DNA of 64,000 nucleotides from the NCBI GenBank assembly GCA_034770075.1, contig JAVJAP010000202.1, forward strand, positions 620,001 to 684,000, given 5' to 3'. The notes beneath the pieces were generated by a model. That model was not told the origin of the DNA. It made no database searches and saw only the letters and a program-made list of their open reading frames with translations. Shown one piece after another: positions 10,241 to 23,200 of this stretch (position 1 is its first letter; the number at the start of each line of letters is the position of its first letter). The stretch comes from Aralia elata. Its lineage: Eukaryota; Streptophyta; Magnoliopsida; Apiales; Araliaceae. A program made the position numbers and the translations under genes.

Positions 10241-11005
10241 TCAATTTAGTCCCGCCGAAAATCTGGCCATTGTTGCTTTGCTATCCTCAATGATGTTTGC
10301 CCTAGCTAACAACATCTCCATCTCCTTGTAATAGTCTTCTACACTCCGGCTACCTTGTTTCAGACTTTGTAGGCTCCGAACTAACTCACGGTGATAATAG
10401 TCTGGTACAAATCTCTTTTTCATAACCGTCTTCATCTCATCCCAAGTTTCAATTGGCCGTTCTCCGCACCTTCTCCGGCTGATCATCAGTTGATCCCACC
10501 AAGTGACTGCATAAGCTGAAAACTCCGTAGCGGCAAGTTTGACTTTCTTGAGTTCTGAATAGTTGCGACATTCAAAAACCCACTCCATCTTCTTTTCCCA
10601 CTCTAGGTATGCCTCAGGATCACTCCTCCCTTGGAAAGTTGGAATCTTTATTTTGATGCTATCCAAATTGCCATCTTCTCTATCCCTACCGCCTCTATCC
10701 CTTGCTCCTCGCCTCCTATGGATAAAGTCAGATTCACAGTCCTCTTCTTCACTAAATCCCCCTTCATAGTAATTTTCCTCTTGTCTAGCTTCTCTTTGAT
10801 GCGTTCTTCCGTGTTGATGTGCCCCATGAGGATGTTGAAACTGGGGTCCTTGGGACGCACTCATTTGGTCGAAACGCTCATTCACTTGTTCCATCGCCAT
10901 ATCCAACTTTCTAGTGAATTCTTTCATCATAGCTTCCATCACAAATTTTGGATCAAACTTTGCTGGAGGATCTTCCATAACACCTTTATCTTTGGTACTA
11001 GACAT
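10241..11005 (-). pseudogene. gag: Element B gag, N-terminal part
   Basis: I place the start at 11005 (MSSTKDKG...), directly after the conserved splice-acceptor block at 11011-11030; an upstream in-frame ATG lies in the leader. A Met/Gln-rich N-terminus leads to the gag domain (SDPEAYLEWEKKMEW to RFVPDYYHREL). Stops at 10241-10243 (Trp codon elsewhere) and shortly after (a Gln codon turned TAA) separate it from the downstream gag/protease frame. Intact over the stretch where A has its 2-bp deletion and first stop. Confidence 0.85.
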
Positions 11006-11396
11006 TTTTCCTGCAAAATAGAGGTTAGTAGCAAAATATTTTCTTCCCCACTCCCTTACGTGTTTCACTCGATTAATGTTCCGCTCGTGTGTCACTCAAT
11101 AGGCTTTTTCCCTCGAATGATCTCATAACTAAGCCTTTTACCTCTAAATATTCTCTCTAATAGGTTCTTTTCGAATTTACCTAGCAAAATCCTCGATTTT
11201 ACTTATCAATTCAAAATAACTTATCACAAACAACTATAATAGGTATGGATATAAATACCAACAATCTCGATTACGGAATTGAAGATGAAATCTACGTACA
11301 AATTGAAATAACTGAAATAAAATTTTCTATACTCTTTTTTTTTTTGCTCACAACTTCAATGAAACAATAAAGATAGATACTTAGCTAGAAAACACA

Positions 11397-11408
11397 GCTC
11401 TGATACCA
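11397..11408 (-). promoter_or_regulatory. Primer binding site of element B
   Basis: Reverse complement reads TGGTATCAGAGC, two bases from the LTR end at 11411; complementary to initiator Met-tRNA. Confidence 0.9.
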
Positions 11409-11410
11409 AA

Positions 11411-12411
11411 TGATAGACTCCATGACACGCTTGCGTGAGGTGGTCGTCGCCCGGATCGTTTCTAGTAAGTAAATTGATGGACTCATTCGAAATCTTAACC
11501 CAACGTCTAATCTGGAGACGAGAATCTTGATATATTCGATCAAGAAATTGAATTCGCGTAAGATGGAACACCAACAACACTTAGACCCTCGTTCAAATGG
11601 AAAACGATAATCTTCGTCTGATTGTATGATGCGGTAGAATAACGCCACACACAACTATGGTCTGTTGTATGATAAGTTAATTATGAATCTCAAAGAAAAA
11701 CTAAGAATAATAACTTCGAAATTCCTCAAAGAACCAAAAGTAGAGAATAACTCTCAATTGTATAAAACTCAGAATAATTGTAACGTGTTCTTGAATTACA
11801 AGCATAAAACTTATTTATACTAACTATGAAACCCTATAATCCAAAAAGGAAATAACAATTGATTTGGAATCAAAATCCTATCTTAAAATATCCTAATTAC
11901 AATAGAATTATGAAAATATATTGAAATCCCTAAAATTAAGGAAAAGAAATCCGATAAAATCTTTAAAAATGCATCTGCCTCGAAAAACGCGCCAACCAAA
12001 TTCGACTGTTCTCACCGGGGCGAGAATGGCCAGAGAGGTCTTCGCCGGGGCAGTATCATTTCAGGCCGGGGCGAAAATGGGCAGAGAGGTTCTCGCCGGG
12101 GCGAGATATTTGGCCTTGATGTTCTCGCCGGGGGCGAGAACTCTGCAAGTTGGAACTTTTTGTCTTCTCTTGTTTCCATCGTTCCCAACCTTGGCGTGTC
12201 TGCTTGTATCATCATGACCAAATGCAAAGCCTTAGAATCCTGCTCCTCGAACTCTACACTTGATCTATCCTCGCTCCACATGCCTTGTATCAATCCATTA
12301 AGGCCTTCCTTGAATCGTTTAGCCCGAGCTCTTGTCACAGGTCCATCCGGCATGCACATAGGATCTGCTCTATGGTTGTCATCCCTTCCCGAACCAAGGA
12401 TGCCCTCATCA
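11411..12411 (-). repeat. Element B 5' LTR
   Basis: On the minus strand it starts TGATGAGGGCATCC at 12411 and ends TATCA at 11411 (1001 bp). It resembles the A LTRs and carries the same palindrome. Five units lie at about 12009-12142, with CCGGGG cores near 12015, 12045, 12066, 12096 and 12128 (spacings 30, 21, 30, 32). One unit present in A is missing. Confidence 0.9.
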
Positions 12412-13354
12412 AAAAGTTAACTTCAGTCTTGACCAGTTAGCCAAACTTTATATCAATGAAGTTATTTCTAGACATGGAGTCCCTGTTTCTATAATATCAG
12501 ACCGAGATCCCCAATTTACTTCACATTTTTGGACAAGTCTCCAGAAACATTTAGGAACTCAGTTGAGATTAAGCACAACTTATCACCCACAAACCGACGG
12601 TCAGAGTGAGAGAACAACTGAAACATTGGAGGACATGTTGCGAACTTGCATCATGGACTTCAAGGGAAGTTGGGAAGATCAGTTACCTTTGGTAGAGTTT
12701 GCCTACAACAATAGTCATCATGCCAGCATAGGAATGCCACCATTTGAAGCTTTGTATGGAAGGAAATGTAGGACACCATTATGTTGGGATGAGGTCGGTG
12801 AACGACAAATGCTAGGACCAGAAATAGTTCAACAAACCGCTAAGGTAGTTTGAATTATACGAGGAAGATTGCAAGTGTCTCAAGATCGACAGAAGAAATA
12901 TGCGGATCAACACAGGAAACTACAAGATTTTGATATAGATAGTCACGTATTTTTAAAAGTATCTCCATAGAAAGGCAAAATCCGTTTCGGCAAGAAAGGA
13001 AAATTGAGTCCGAGATTTATTGGACCATTCCAAATATTGAGGAGGATAGGTGAGGTATTTTATGAGGTAACCTTACTTCCTGAGTTAGAACATATTCATA
13101 ACGTGTTTCATGTGTCCGTATTACGACCATACAAACCCGATTATAAACATGTTATAGATTACGAGCATATCCAGATCGAGAAAGATTTATCACATGAAGA
13201 AGTTCCTATTGAAATCATAGATAGGAAAGAACAAAATCTACGTAATAAAGTGATACCTTCAGTCAAGGTTATTTGGAGAAATCAAAACATAGAGGAAGCT
13301 ACGTGGGAGCTCGAGAGTAAAATGCGAGACAACTACCCACACTTGTTTTTGTAA
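12412..13354 (+). pseudogene. Tekay/Del integrase with chromodomain, partial
   Basis: Begins mid-integrase (SLDQLAKLYINEV), keeps the SDRDPQF Asp and the DGQSERTTE Glu of the DDE core, then the FIGPFQILRRIG domain and a C-terminal chromodomain (IIDRKEQNLRNKVIPSVKV ... ATWELE). The chromodomain would steer integration to marked histones. Stops at about 12851 and 12968 (Trp to TAG). The 5' two-thirds of the element are missing; the left edge is the LTR of element B. The chromodomain marks the Tekay clade. Confidence 0.87.
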
Positions 13355-13727
13355 TCTGTACTGTAATTTCGAGGACGAAATTCTTATTAGTGGGGGTGAA
13401 TGTAATATTCTGAACCCTAATAAGATTTGTATATGTAAATTATGTGTTTAATAAATGAAATTTCTTGTTCTGACTCTGTGTTATGTGATGATATACTCTA
13501 ATGAATGACTGTTCAGGGAATCATTGAAAACCTAATACGATTCGAAAACGCTATCGTATACGTTTAGAATTAGAGCATATAACCTAAAACTAGGTATCAA
13601 GAAGTTTAAAACCTTAAGCCCTAATGAGATTCAAATTTTGTGCTTAATAAAGATCGAAATGATATTTCAAACCAGGTGCTTTATAATTTTATAGTGTAAA
13701 CGATGAATTTGGTCAAATAAAATTTTT

Positions 13728-14105
13728 TTTTTCAAGCTGCTTAGTCGTGCTTACATTGACAAAATGATTTGTCGTGCTTTCCACGATTTCACCAAGAAGT
13801 ATCCCGACAAATTATTTTTAGTAAGCTGCTTTGTCGTGCTTAAACTAATATAGTGCTTTGTCGTGCTTACGGTAACAAGTTGCATTGTCGAGCTTGTAAG
13901 ATATTTTCATTGAGAAGCTTAGAAGATAGGTTCAATTGCAAGCTGAATTGTCGAGCTTAGAAGATATTTTCATTGAGGAGCTTAGATTGCAAGCTAGATT
14001 GTTGAGCTTGGAAGATATATTCATTGAGGAGCTTAGAAGATAGGTTCAATTACAAGCTGCATTGTCGAGCTTGGAAGATATTTTCATTGAGGAGCTTAGA
14101 AGAAT
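13728..14105 (+). repeat. Short repeats AAGCTG...GTCGWGCTT in the Tekay LTR
   Basis: Several imperfect copies of AAGCTGC(T/A)TTGTCG(T/A)GCTT, whose ends AAGC and GCTT pair. GTCGTGC/GTCGAGC cores lie near 13744, 13771, 13833, 13860 and 13887; later copies alternate with GATATTTTCATTGAGGAGC. About 80 bp upstream of the TATA box. Confidence 0.65.
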
Positions 14106-14364
14106 ATTCTAAAAATATGCTAGGGTGCAAAGTGTAATAAGCCGAGCCCCTAACGTGTAATTAGTGAAACTTGGTTTTTCTATAAATAGCAAGCTCAGTT
14201 CATTCATTCCTTACTATTTTTCAAGAGCAGTTCAAGAGCAAAAACACTCTATATTTATATTCTGAGAGATATTGTGAGATAAAATATACTTTCTAAGCAT
14301 CGAAGCGCTGCGTGATTGGAAGTAAAGCTAGCAACTACAAGAGGTATTACTCTAGTGGTTATTA

Positions 14365-14800
14365 TTTTCATTCTTCTTTTAAAAATATACTTTTATAAGC
14401 AGTTATAATGCCCAAATTATTTTAAGTATATAGTACAAAAGTCCTATTTACAAGCAGTTATAATGTCCGATTTATTTCTCTTATATATTAGAAAATATAC
14501 TTTTATAAGCAGTTACTATGTCCGAATTTCGTCAACTATTTAGTAAAAATATTTATTTTATAAGCAGTTATAATGCTGAAATTTTCTCAAATATAATAGC
14601 CGAATATTCATTTTATAAGCAGATATAATGCTGAAATTTTCTCAAATATAATAGCCGAATGTTCATTTTGCAAGCAGTTGTAATGCTCAATTTATTTTAA
14701 ATATAGTTGAAAAATATTCATTCTGTAAGCAGTTATAATGCTAAAATTATTTCATATATTGTAGAAGAAGTCTTATTTATATGCGGTTATGATATCCGAA
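14365..14800 (+). repeat. Seven ~55-60 bp tandem repeats in the Tekay LTR
   Basis: Seven diverged units, each with (A)TTTTATAAGCAGTTATAATGC followed by AAATT-rich sequence. They lie downstream of the TATA box, so they would be transcribed as part of R/U5. Confidence 0.75.
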
Positions 14801-15481
14801 ATAAAACTTAAAAGATTTAATCGTTAAATGCTTAATTGTCTACATAAACTTATAATCGTATAGGATTTACGACGAACGTTTAGACCATTATATTATGCAA
14901 GTCTATTACATCTTGCTATCAATTATTGTGAAGTTATTGCTTCTTGTTCAGCATAACTTAAGAAATAAATCATTATTCATATATTGTTTATTCGAGCGTA
15001 AAATATTGTGTCAAACCAAATTGTTTTGGTACAACATCTTATACTGAGAAATGGAACACCTTGATGTAAGGTGAACTGAAACACCTTGATATAAGGTGGT
15101 GGTAAATGTTGATTATATATCGACACAAAATTGTAGGATGATATGCATACTCATAGGATATTGGTTAGGCTGATCCCCAACCAGGTATCCGAAATCAAGC
15201 GGTTCTAAGTCATTGAAGACTGATAGAACTAATTGAAATATATGGTTCATGTATAGAACCCTCAGTTATACATCATTGACATCTTTCAAATCAAACACAT
15301 TGTGTTTACGTTTTCAAATGAACTTGCTGAGCATTCGTAGCTCATTCTTGCATACAACTTTCTTTGCAGTGTTAGATGGTAATCCCGGAACTTCAGGGAC
15401 ATACAAGGGAAAAAGCCATGTTAATTAGTTTTATCTTACTATTTTGTATAATTTCAAGTCTTATAAGACTTTTGCTGTAAT

Positions 15482-15624
15482 AAAGACATAGTACTGAGTT
15501 TGTTTACATTTCACCGACGGCCTTTGGCTCATTTGGTATGTCTAGCCTCTTGCTAAGCAAGATGTCTAAAGTTCGAATCCCCCACCCCCAAACTTAGCAA
15601 CAAAAAAAAAGACACAGTACTGAG
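15482..15624 (+). mobile_element. tRNA-derived SINE in the Tekay LTR
   Basis: Body about 15499-15607. It shows a box A-like TGGCTCATTTGGTA, a box B GTTCGAATCCCCC and an A-rich tail. A 17-bp direct repeat, AAAGACATAGTACTGAG (15482-15498) and AAAGACACAGTACTGAG (15608-15624), flanks it. It would be copied by RNA polymerase III and moved by a partner LINE. Confidence 0.82.
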
Positions 15625-16124
15625 AATGTTGTAATCAAACTTAATTTTATGAAATATATATCATCTTTTGTTACTTCGTTTGCGTTGTATTTATATTCTT
15701 AGTTAAGTTAGAAGGTAGCATTTGATCTAGTATAGTATCCCTATGAACTATACATCTGAATGAGGGTATTTAAATGATACTGGGAGTTCTGTAAGCGCTG
15801 AGGTTATACTTAATGAGCGTCGGTATGGTGACACCTTTACTGGAATGCGCCCCTCAGATCCAAGAACAATCTTATCATTAATACTGTGAAAGTCAGATAG
15901 ATAGGGAGTATCGATATGAAAGAGATATTCATAAGATATGAATCTATACATCCAAGTGAAGGTATCCAAACACAGTTAACGTTCTGGGCGGAACTAGTAT
16001 CTGTTATGGGATACTGTGAACCTTGGATAGATAGAAGTTATATATTATGAATATTTATAGTTGAATAGTTTCACGTGAGCACCAAATCTGCTACAGGGAG
16101 TGTAGAGAATTTGGGGGCGTCACA

Positions 16125-16668
16125 CATCCGGTGGCTAGGAATGGTCGTCCCAAAATCGATGGTATCTTCTCGTCTTCATCATAATCAAGAATGACAAAGT
16201 CCACTAGGAAAACAAATGCATCAACTTTCACTAGCACATCCTCGATGGCTCCTTTTGGACGTGTGATTGATCTATCCGCTAGTTGTATAGTCGTGTTTGT
16301 CGGTTTTATTCCTTTCAAACCAAGTCTCTCATAAATTGATAAAGGCATGAGATTAATGCTCGCGCCAAGATCACATAGAGCTTTTCCCACGAATTGCATT
16401 CCAATAGTGCACGAAACTATGAAACTCCCTGGATCTTGCATTTTAGTTGGTAGCTTCTGCTGAATAACTACACTGCACTCCTCTGTTAAGGCTACCATTT
16501 CACAATCTCCCATCCTTCTTTTCCTCGAAAGAATTTCCTTTAAGAACTTGACATAACTTGGCATCTACTCTAATGCCTCTTCAAAAGAGATATTGATCTG
16601 CAATTTCTTAAAAACCTCCAAGAATTTTGCAAATTATCGGTCTAGCTTCTATTTGTTTTTGGGGAAGT
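16125..16668 (-). pseudogene. Athila-type gag-protease fragment (second copy)
   Basis: On the minus strand it encodes the end of gag and the aspartic protease: FLKEILSRKRRMG, LCDLGASINLMPLSIYERLG, ILGRPFLATGC. Nearly the same sequence occurs inside 52864-54327. Two in-frame stops precede FLKEIL. It ends at the Tekay LTR (16124), and at about 16651 it switches to unrelated sequence that continues across element C at 52206. So this is a truncated duplicate, not the upstream half of the other copy. Confidence 0.78.
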
Positions 16669-17667
16669 TGATGAGGACATGCCTAGTTTGGACAAGGATG
16701 AGAGCTATGGAGCGAATTCAGTGCAAGTTCCAGTTCGACCAGTGACGAGAGCTCGGGCTAAACGCTTCAAGGAGGGGATCAACGGATTGATTCAAGAAGC
16801 TTGGAAGGATGAAGAGTCCAGGATGAAAGTTTTGGAGTTGGAGTCTAAGCTCGTGAATATGTTATTTTGTATTCCAAGTCGAGATTTGGGAACTAGTTAA
16901 GAAGGCCAAAAATTCCAGCCCGGCGCGCCCCGCGCCAGTTTTGTGCCTGATCTGGCGCGCCTCGCGCTGGTCATACAGGAGTATAGCGCACCCCGCGCCG
17001 AGCCGTTTTGAAGATCTACATACCTGGCGCGCCCCGCGCCATTCCTTTACATTTTCAAGCGCGCCCCGCGCCGGTTACGCGGCACGGAATCCGAGGAACG
17101 CGTTTTTGAAGATTTTTATCAGATTTTTATCCTTAATTTTTGGGATTTCAATATATTTTCATAATTCTATTGTAATTAGGATATTTTAAGATAGGATTTT
17201 GATTCCAAATCAATTGTTATTTCCTTTATGGATTCTAGGGTTTCATAGCTAGTATAAATAAGTTTCATTCTTGTAATTCAATCAACAATTCAATAATAAT
17301 CTGAGTTTATTCATACTTGAGAGTTATTCTCCACTTTTGGTTCTTTGAAGGATTTCTAAGTAATTTTCTTAGTTTTTCTTTTGAGATTCATATTTAACTT
17401 ATCATACAACAAACCATAGTTGTGTGTGGTGTTATTCTATCACATCATACAATCATACGGAGATTATCGTTTTCCTACTAAACGAGGGTCAAAGTGTTGT
17501 TGGTGTTCCATCCATCACGCATTCAAAATTGCTTGATCGACTATTCCAAGGTTTATCGTCTAAATTCGGGCGAGGGATTAAGGATTCGAAAGAGTTCCAT
17601 CAAACTTACTTACTAGAAACGATCCGGGCGACGACCATCTCACGCAAGCGTGTCGTGGAGTCTATCA
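16669..17667 (+). repeat. Element C 5' LTR
   Basis: TGATGAGGACATGCC to TATCA, 999 bp. The start encodes the pol tail (TRARAKRFKEG). The palindrome array at about 16920-17085 uses GGCGCG-CCC-CGCGCC; it is shorter than in the 3' LTR and has decayed units. TATA box at 17253-17260. Confidence 0.92.
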
Positions 17668-17669
17668 TT

Positions 17670-17681
17670 TGGTATCAGAGC
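17670..17681 (+). promoter_or_regulatory. Primer binding site of element C
   Basis: TGGTATCAGAGC two bases after the LTR; initiator Met-tRNA. Confidence 0.92.
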
Positions 17682-18254
17682 TACGTTTTCTAGCTAGTTG
17701 TTTATCTTTATTTTTCGTGTTGATTATATATTGGAAAAAAAATCGTGAGTTAAAAAAAAGTGTTGGGAAAAATTATTATTGTTGCAATTGTCTGGGTTTC
17801 ATAAGTTTCGTGAATATTGGATTATATTGAAGAATCTATCATTTGGTTCTATTGTTGGAATTTGTGAAATTTGAAGACATAGGGTTTCACTCAAGAGGAT
17901 CTTAATTGGTGATCGTGAAAATTTGGGGGTTATCGTACGTCACACTTGCTATATTTTGTTTTGTGATAAGTTCTTGTTGAATTGATTAGAAGAACTGAGA
18001 TATTTGTTTCGTGAATTCAAAAAGAACCTATTAGAGGGAATTTGAGTGGTAAAAGGCAAGAGTGTGAGATCAATTGAGGGTTAAAGCCTATTGAGCGATA
18101 CACGAGTGTTTTCATAATTGTGTGTTACATTGTTTGAGCGAAACACGTAAGGGAGTGTGTGAATCTTTCTTTATGTACTAACCTTTGTTTTGCAGCAATC
18201 ATGTATGGATATAATTGTGAAAATAATTATGAGTGGAAAAAGAGATCTTTTCAA
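17682..18254 (+). pseudogene. gag: Element C leader and first codons of gag
   Basis: The leader carries a candidate donor GTGAGT (17745) and the conserved branch-point/acceptor block at 18176-18195. Gag starts at 18201 (MYGYNCENNYEWKK...). This N-terminus matches the D/F type (MYEYGYENSYGS...), not the A/B type. After about 15 codons it is interrupted by SINE1, whose 14-bp duplication is 18241-18254. Confidence 0.75.
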
Positions 18255-18367
18255 CCACAACAAGTGGCGCAGTGGTGCAAGCCGCCCTGGGAACGAACCG
18301 TAAACCCGAACGACTCAGGATCGACTCCCACTAGCAACACTTGAAGGGGCACTAATAATGCTCCGCT
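18255..18367 (+). mobile_element. SINE1, left half
   Basis: tRNA-like head (GTGGCGCAGTGGTGCAAG ... GGATCGACTCCCACT). Target duplication AGAGATCTTTTCAA at 18241-18254 and 27739-27752. The SINE is split after CCGCT (18363-18367) by the copia element and resumes at 27643. Full length about 209 bp; same family as 57933-58158. Confidence 0.85.
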
Positions 18368-20190
18368 TGTTAGGTTTGTATATAGCGCGGACATGTAATC
18401 AAATTACATAAATAGTGTGGAAGCGCGATAAAATCAGATTTTAAATATTTTATACAAACCATCACCAAGATCAATCTATGTGCTCAATTAACGATATAAA
18501 CGAAAGAGAAAGAAAATAAGAATTATACCCTCGTAGAACAAAGCTTCCTCGGGTACAAGTTCAACTCCTAGTCCTTCGTGTTCTTCTCGAAAGCTACGGT
18601 GTGATTCCTTCCTTTGATCAACGTTAGCCACCCAAGTGTTTGGCCTCTAGAGGTGATCCACCAAGGAAGAACAAGTATTCAAGAAGTTGGGTATTTGGCA
18701 AAACCCTAGTTTCTATCTCTATAGAAATTGTAAGTACTCTCCACAATCTAATGCAAGAGTGTGTAACCCTAATCTATGATAAGACCCCTCTTATTTATAG
18801 ATATAGGAATAACCCTTCCCTAAACTATTTAGGATTAGGATTTGTATTATAATTAAACTCCTTTAATTAATAATGCTCCTAATCCAATTAGGAATCCATG
18901 GGAGAGTACTTCTATTAAGTAATTCTCAATCCCTATTAGGAATTAAATAATAGTAAAAGTAATAATAATAATAAGACTCCTCTTATTAATTTATATTTAA
19001 TATTTCCAAAATATTAAATAATAAATATTAATCTATTTAATTTATTCTATCTCCATAGAGTAAATTAAATACACTTAACTTATTATTACAATTATGCCAT
19101 TTACTTCTTAAATAAATATTTTCCTTTTTGCGGTGTGACCCTTTAGGTTCTCCATATTAAACCGGTTGTGAATAAATCAATTAGAACAATTCTAATCTTA
19201 TTTAAATAAATAAATTAAACTATTTAATTCATTTAAATAAATAATATTTATTCTACAATAAGGGTAAGCCCCCTTAGCGATCAATGACTTTCCAGATAAT
19301 ATAGATTTCAACATCAATCATAAAACAACCTTTGAGTAAATAGTTACCGTACAATTCAATCCTTCTACCATACAATGTCCCAATTAAATATAAGATATGG
19401 ATTTACTGTCAAGTCTTATTTTATTTAATTATATGTATTTCGATTCCCAAATGCACAACTCTAATTAATGCAAATTAGAAACTCCTTTCTAATTTCATTC
19501 TGCCTTGGCCAAGGACTACTGAGTTATCATTTATCGAATCACATAGGACATTCACATCTTTTACTAGACGAGGTAGATTCTTTGTTGATCATTCACCTAT
19601 CTCCATGTATAACTAATTATACCCAATCATACCCTTTGATATACCCACAAGGTCTTAAGGGACATGTCAAAGTATAACTCATCATACACAAGATACTATG
19701 ATGATCTCAAGTCCAAGGATCACTTGTACAACTATCACTATAGGAATTCCTATTGACAGGCGAGTAAAACTCCATTAGGTATTCCTTAGCGAGCCACGTT
19801 CAGTGAACTTATTCTCTAATAAGCACCTACATACTTGCTTTAGTGTCTCCACACAAATGATTATGAGATCAATCATCCTCTTCCTAAGAGCAAGCAACGT
19901 ATGTACTAATCTATCCGGATTCACTAATCCCCAATTTAGTAATCCAATGATTAGGAACAATTTTAGTTTGTGAGCTATCTAGAATTTAGATCGCATTAGC
20001 ATGATCACCATCATGATTCTAAAAGCATTGCTCAAAACTATGGGTTTATCACATTTAATATAACATCACTATGTAGATAATATAAAATGCCTTTTAAGAA
20101 AATCAATTTCTTTATTAATAAATGAATAAGATTACAAAGTATATGCTACATCATATCAAATATGATTGGCTTGTGTGCATACTACTTTCA
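18368..20190 (-). repeat. Copia 3' LTR
   Basis: In plus-strand terms TGTTAGGTTTG to TACTTTCA. In element orientation it starts TGAAAGTAGTA and ends CCTAACA. Same length as its partner at 25815-27637. Confidence 0.95.
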
Positions 20191-20201
20191 ATCTCCTACT
20201 T
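20191..20201 (-). promoter_or_regulatory. Copia polypurine tract
   Basis: Reverse complement AAGTAGGAGAT, directly before the 3' LTR start TGAAAG and three bases after the gag-pol stop codon. Confidence 0.85.
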
Positions 20202-20204
20202 GCA

Positions 20205-23200
20205 CTAAAGCCAATCGCCATGGTATCTAATACCCATCTTCTCTAAGTGACGATCAAACTGCTGTTGTGTTAAAGCTTTAGTAAATGGATCTGCAATGTT
20301 GTCTTGAGAGTCCACATGCTCCAGGGTGACATCTCCTCTTTCAATGATCTCTCTAATCAAATGAAACCGCCGCAACACGTGTTTGGATTTTTGATGAGAC
20401 CTGGGTTCCTTAGCCTGCACAACAGCTCCGTTGTTGTCACAGAATAAAGGTACTGCTCCTCTAATGCTAGGAACCACTCCAAGTTCAGTTATGAACTTCT
20501 TCATCCAAACAGCTTCCTTTGCAGCTTCACTTGCAGCTATGTACTCTGCCTCTGTCACCGAATCAGCAACTGTTTGCTGCTTGGAACTCTTCCAACTCAC
20601 TGCGCCACCGTTTAAGGTAAACACGTACCCTGAAACGGATTTACTGTCATCTTGGTCCGTTTGAAAACTTGAGTCTGTATAGCCCTCTAGTTTCAATTCA
20701 TACCCACCGTAGACAAGAAATACATCCTTAGTTCTTCTCAAGTACTTTAGGATGTTTTTCACTGCCTTCCAGTGCTCTTCTCCTGGATTCGACTGATATC
20801 TGCTGGTTACACTAAGTGCATGAGCGACATCTGGTCTAGTACATATCATACCGTACATGATAGATCCTATTGCGGAAGCATAAGGAATCTTACTCATACG
20901 GTCTCTCTCCTCAGGTGTCTTTGGGGCCTGTTTCTTGGAGAGATGTATTCCATGGCTCATCGGCATGAGACCTCTCTTGGAATCTTCCATGCTAAACTTC
21001 TTTAGCATCGAGTCAATGTACTTTCCTTGGGTCAAGCCCAGCATCCTTTTAGATCTATCTCTATAGATCTTTATCCCCAAAATATAGGATGCCTCACCCA
21101 AGTCCTTCATGGAGAAGTGTTTAGATAACCAAATTTTGATCGACTGTAGCATAGGAACATCATTCCCTATCAGTAATATATCATCAACATATAATACAAG
21201 GAATGATATAGCGCTCCCACTAACCTTCTTGTACACACATGGTTCATCCTCGTTCTTGATAAAATCAAACCTTTTGATTATCTCATCAAAACGGATGTTC
21301 CACCTTCGAGAAGCTTGCTTCAATCCATAAATGGATCGTTGTAGCTTACAGACTTGGTTTGTTCCAACCGTTGAAACAAAACCCTCTGGCTGTATCATAT
21401 ATACATTCTCCTCAAGCTCTCCATTGAGAAAGGCCGTTTTCACGTCCATTTGCCAGATCTCGTAGTCATAATAAGCTGCAATTGCAAGCAAAATCCGAAT
21501 GGACTTGAGCATAGCTACTGGTGAGAAGGTTTCATCATAGTCAACTCCTTGTCTTTGTTTGAAACCTTTTGCAACCAGTCGGGCCTTATAGGTCTCTACC
21601 TTGCCATCTGCCCCAGTCTTTCTCTTAAAGACCCATTTACACCCAATAGGCTTAATGCCCTCAGGTGGTGAAACCAAAGTCCATACTTGGTTTTCATACA
21701 TGGAGTCCATCTCGGATTTCATGGCTCCTAGCCATTTCTCTGAGTCTTCACTACTCATAGCCTCTTCGTAAGTCAATGGATCATCATCATCTATGATGCG
21801 TACCTCATCATCATCCTCTATGATGAATCCATACCTCTCAGGTATCTTCGGTACTCTTCCAGATTTACGAATAAGTAGTGGTACAGTAGGTTCTTCTACT
21901 TGGTCAGGTACCTGACTTTGATCCGTAGTATTTTGTGGTTCTTGAACTTCTTCAAGATATATCTTACTCCCACTAACCCCTTCGAGGATAAACTCCTTTT
22001 CCAAGAAGGCAGCGTGTTTCGCTACAAACACCTTTTGATCAGTAGGATGATAGAAATAATATCCTAAACTTTCTTTAGGATATCCCACAAATCTACACTT
22101 GTCGGATCTAGTCTTCAGCTTATCATGCTCAAACCTTTTGACATAAGTTAGACAACCCCAAGTCTTAACATGCTTAAGACTAGGTTTCCTCCCTGTCCAT
22201 ATCTCATATGGAGTCTTTGGGACGGATTTGGTAGGTACCTTATTAAGTAGGTATGCAGCCGATTCTAGGGCATAACCCCAGAAGGATACTGGAAGGTCGG
22301 TAAAACTCATCATGGATCGAACCATGTCCAACAATGTTCGATTTCTCCTTTCAGATACACCATTCAACTGTGGCGTCCCTGGTGGAGTCCATTGTGAGAT
22401 TATACCATTTTCTTTGAGACAATTGAGAAACTCATTGGTCAAGTATTCCCCTCCTCGATCCGATCGAAGAATCTTAATACTCTTACCAGTTTGTTTCTCT
22501 ACTTCACTTTTGAATTCTTTGAACTTTTCAAACGATTCAGATTTGTATTTCATTAAATACACATATCCAAATCTAGAATGATCATCAGTGAAAGTAATAA
22601 AATAAGAATACCCTCCTCGTGCATTCGTTGTCATAGGTCCACAAACGTCTATGTGTACCAACGCTAACAACTCTGTAACTCTTTCTCCTTTTCCACTAAA
22701 AGGGGATTTAGTCATCTTACCCATGAGACAAGATTCACAAGTTGGATATGATTCGCAATCAGATAGCTCTAAAAGCCCATCTTTATGCAACTTGGATAAT
22801 CTTGTTTCATTGATATGACCGAGTCTATAGTGCCACATAAAGGTATAATTAACATCATCTCTTTTTCTTTTCTTAGTTTGTTCAATTTGAAGTATATTTT
22901 CATGCAAGTCAAGTATGTAAAGTCCATTCAGTAAATTGCCAACACCATATAAAACATTTTTATTATAAATAGAACAACTGTTGTTCTTTATTATAATATC
23001 AAAACCATCCATATCCAATACAGAAATTGAAATAATATTTCTAATGAGTGTCGGAACATAATAACAGTTATTTAAACTAATGAACTTGCCCGAAGGCAAT
23101 GCTAAACAATAAGTCCCTACAGCCAATGCAGCAACCTTTGCTCCATTTCCAACTCGTAGGACGACTTCATCCTTGTTCAGCTTCCTACTTCTGCTTAGTC

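Larger units (their letters stand above)
8670..12411 (-). mobile_element. Element B: CRM-like, minus strand, truncated
   Basis: Reads from right to left: 5' LTR (11411-12411), Met-tRNA primer site, leader with the conserved splice acceptor, gag, protease, linker and the start of RT. It ends abruptly at 8670 inside RT, just after the segment encoding QEGDEWK, where it abuts the LTR of A. The 3' half is missing, so no target duplication can be tested. Confidence 0.87.
13387..16124 (+). repeat. Tekay polypurine tract and 3' LTR
   Basis: The polypurine tract TTAGTGGGGGTGAA ends at 13400. The LTR starts TGTAATATTC at 13401 and ends GGGGGCGTCACA at 16124, about 2.7 kb. A TATA box TATAAATA lies at 14182-14189. 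It contains two short tandem-repeat blocks (13728-14105, 14365-14800) and a SINE (15482-15624). No second LTR is in the window. At 16125 the sequence switches to Athila protease. Confidence 0.82.

Noticed and set aside
13728..14105. Tekay LTR repeats as a member of the helically spaced palindrome arrays
   Set aside because: Cores are 27 and 62 bp apart, not near multiples of 10.5, and the palindrome is weak; kept as a repeat only.
18262..18345. tRNA gene candidates (also 15525-15590, 57100-57180, 58080-58150)
   Set aside because: A- and B-box-like motifs belong to SINE heads: bodies extend past the tRNA-like part, end in A-runs, and have target duplications. No complete cloverleaf seen.
22312..22581. 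Plus-strand open frames inside 20205-24137
   Set aside because: Shadows of the intact minus-strand copia frame.
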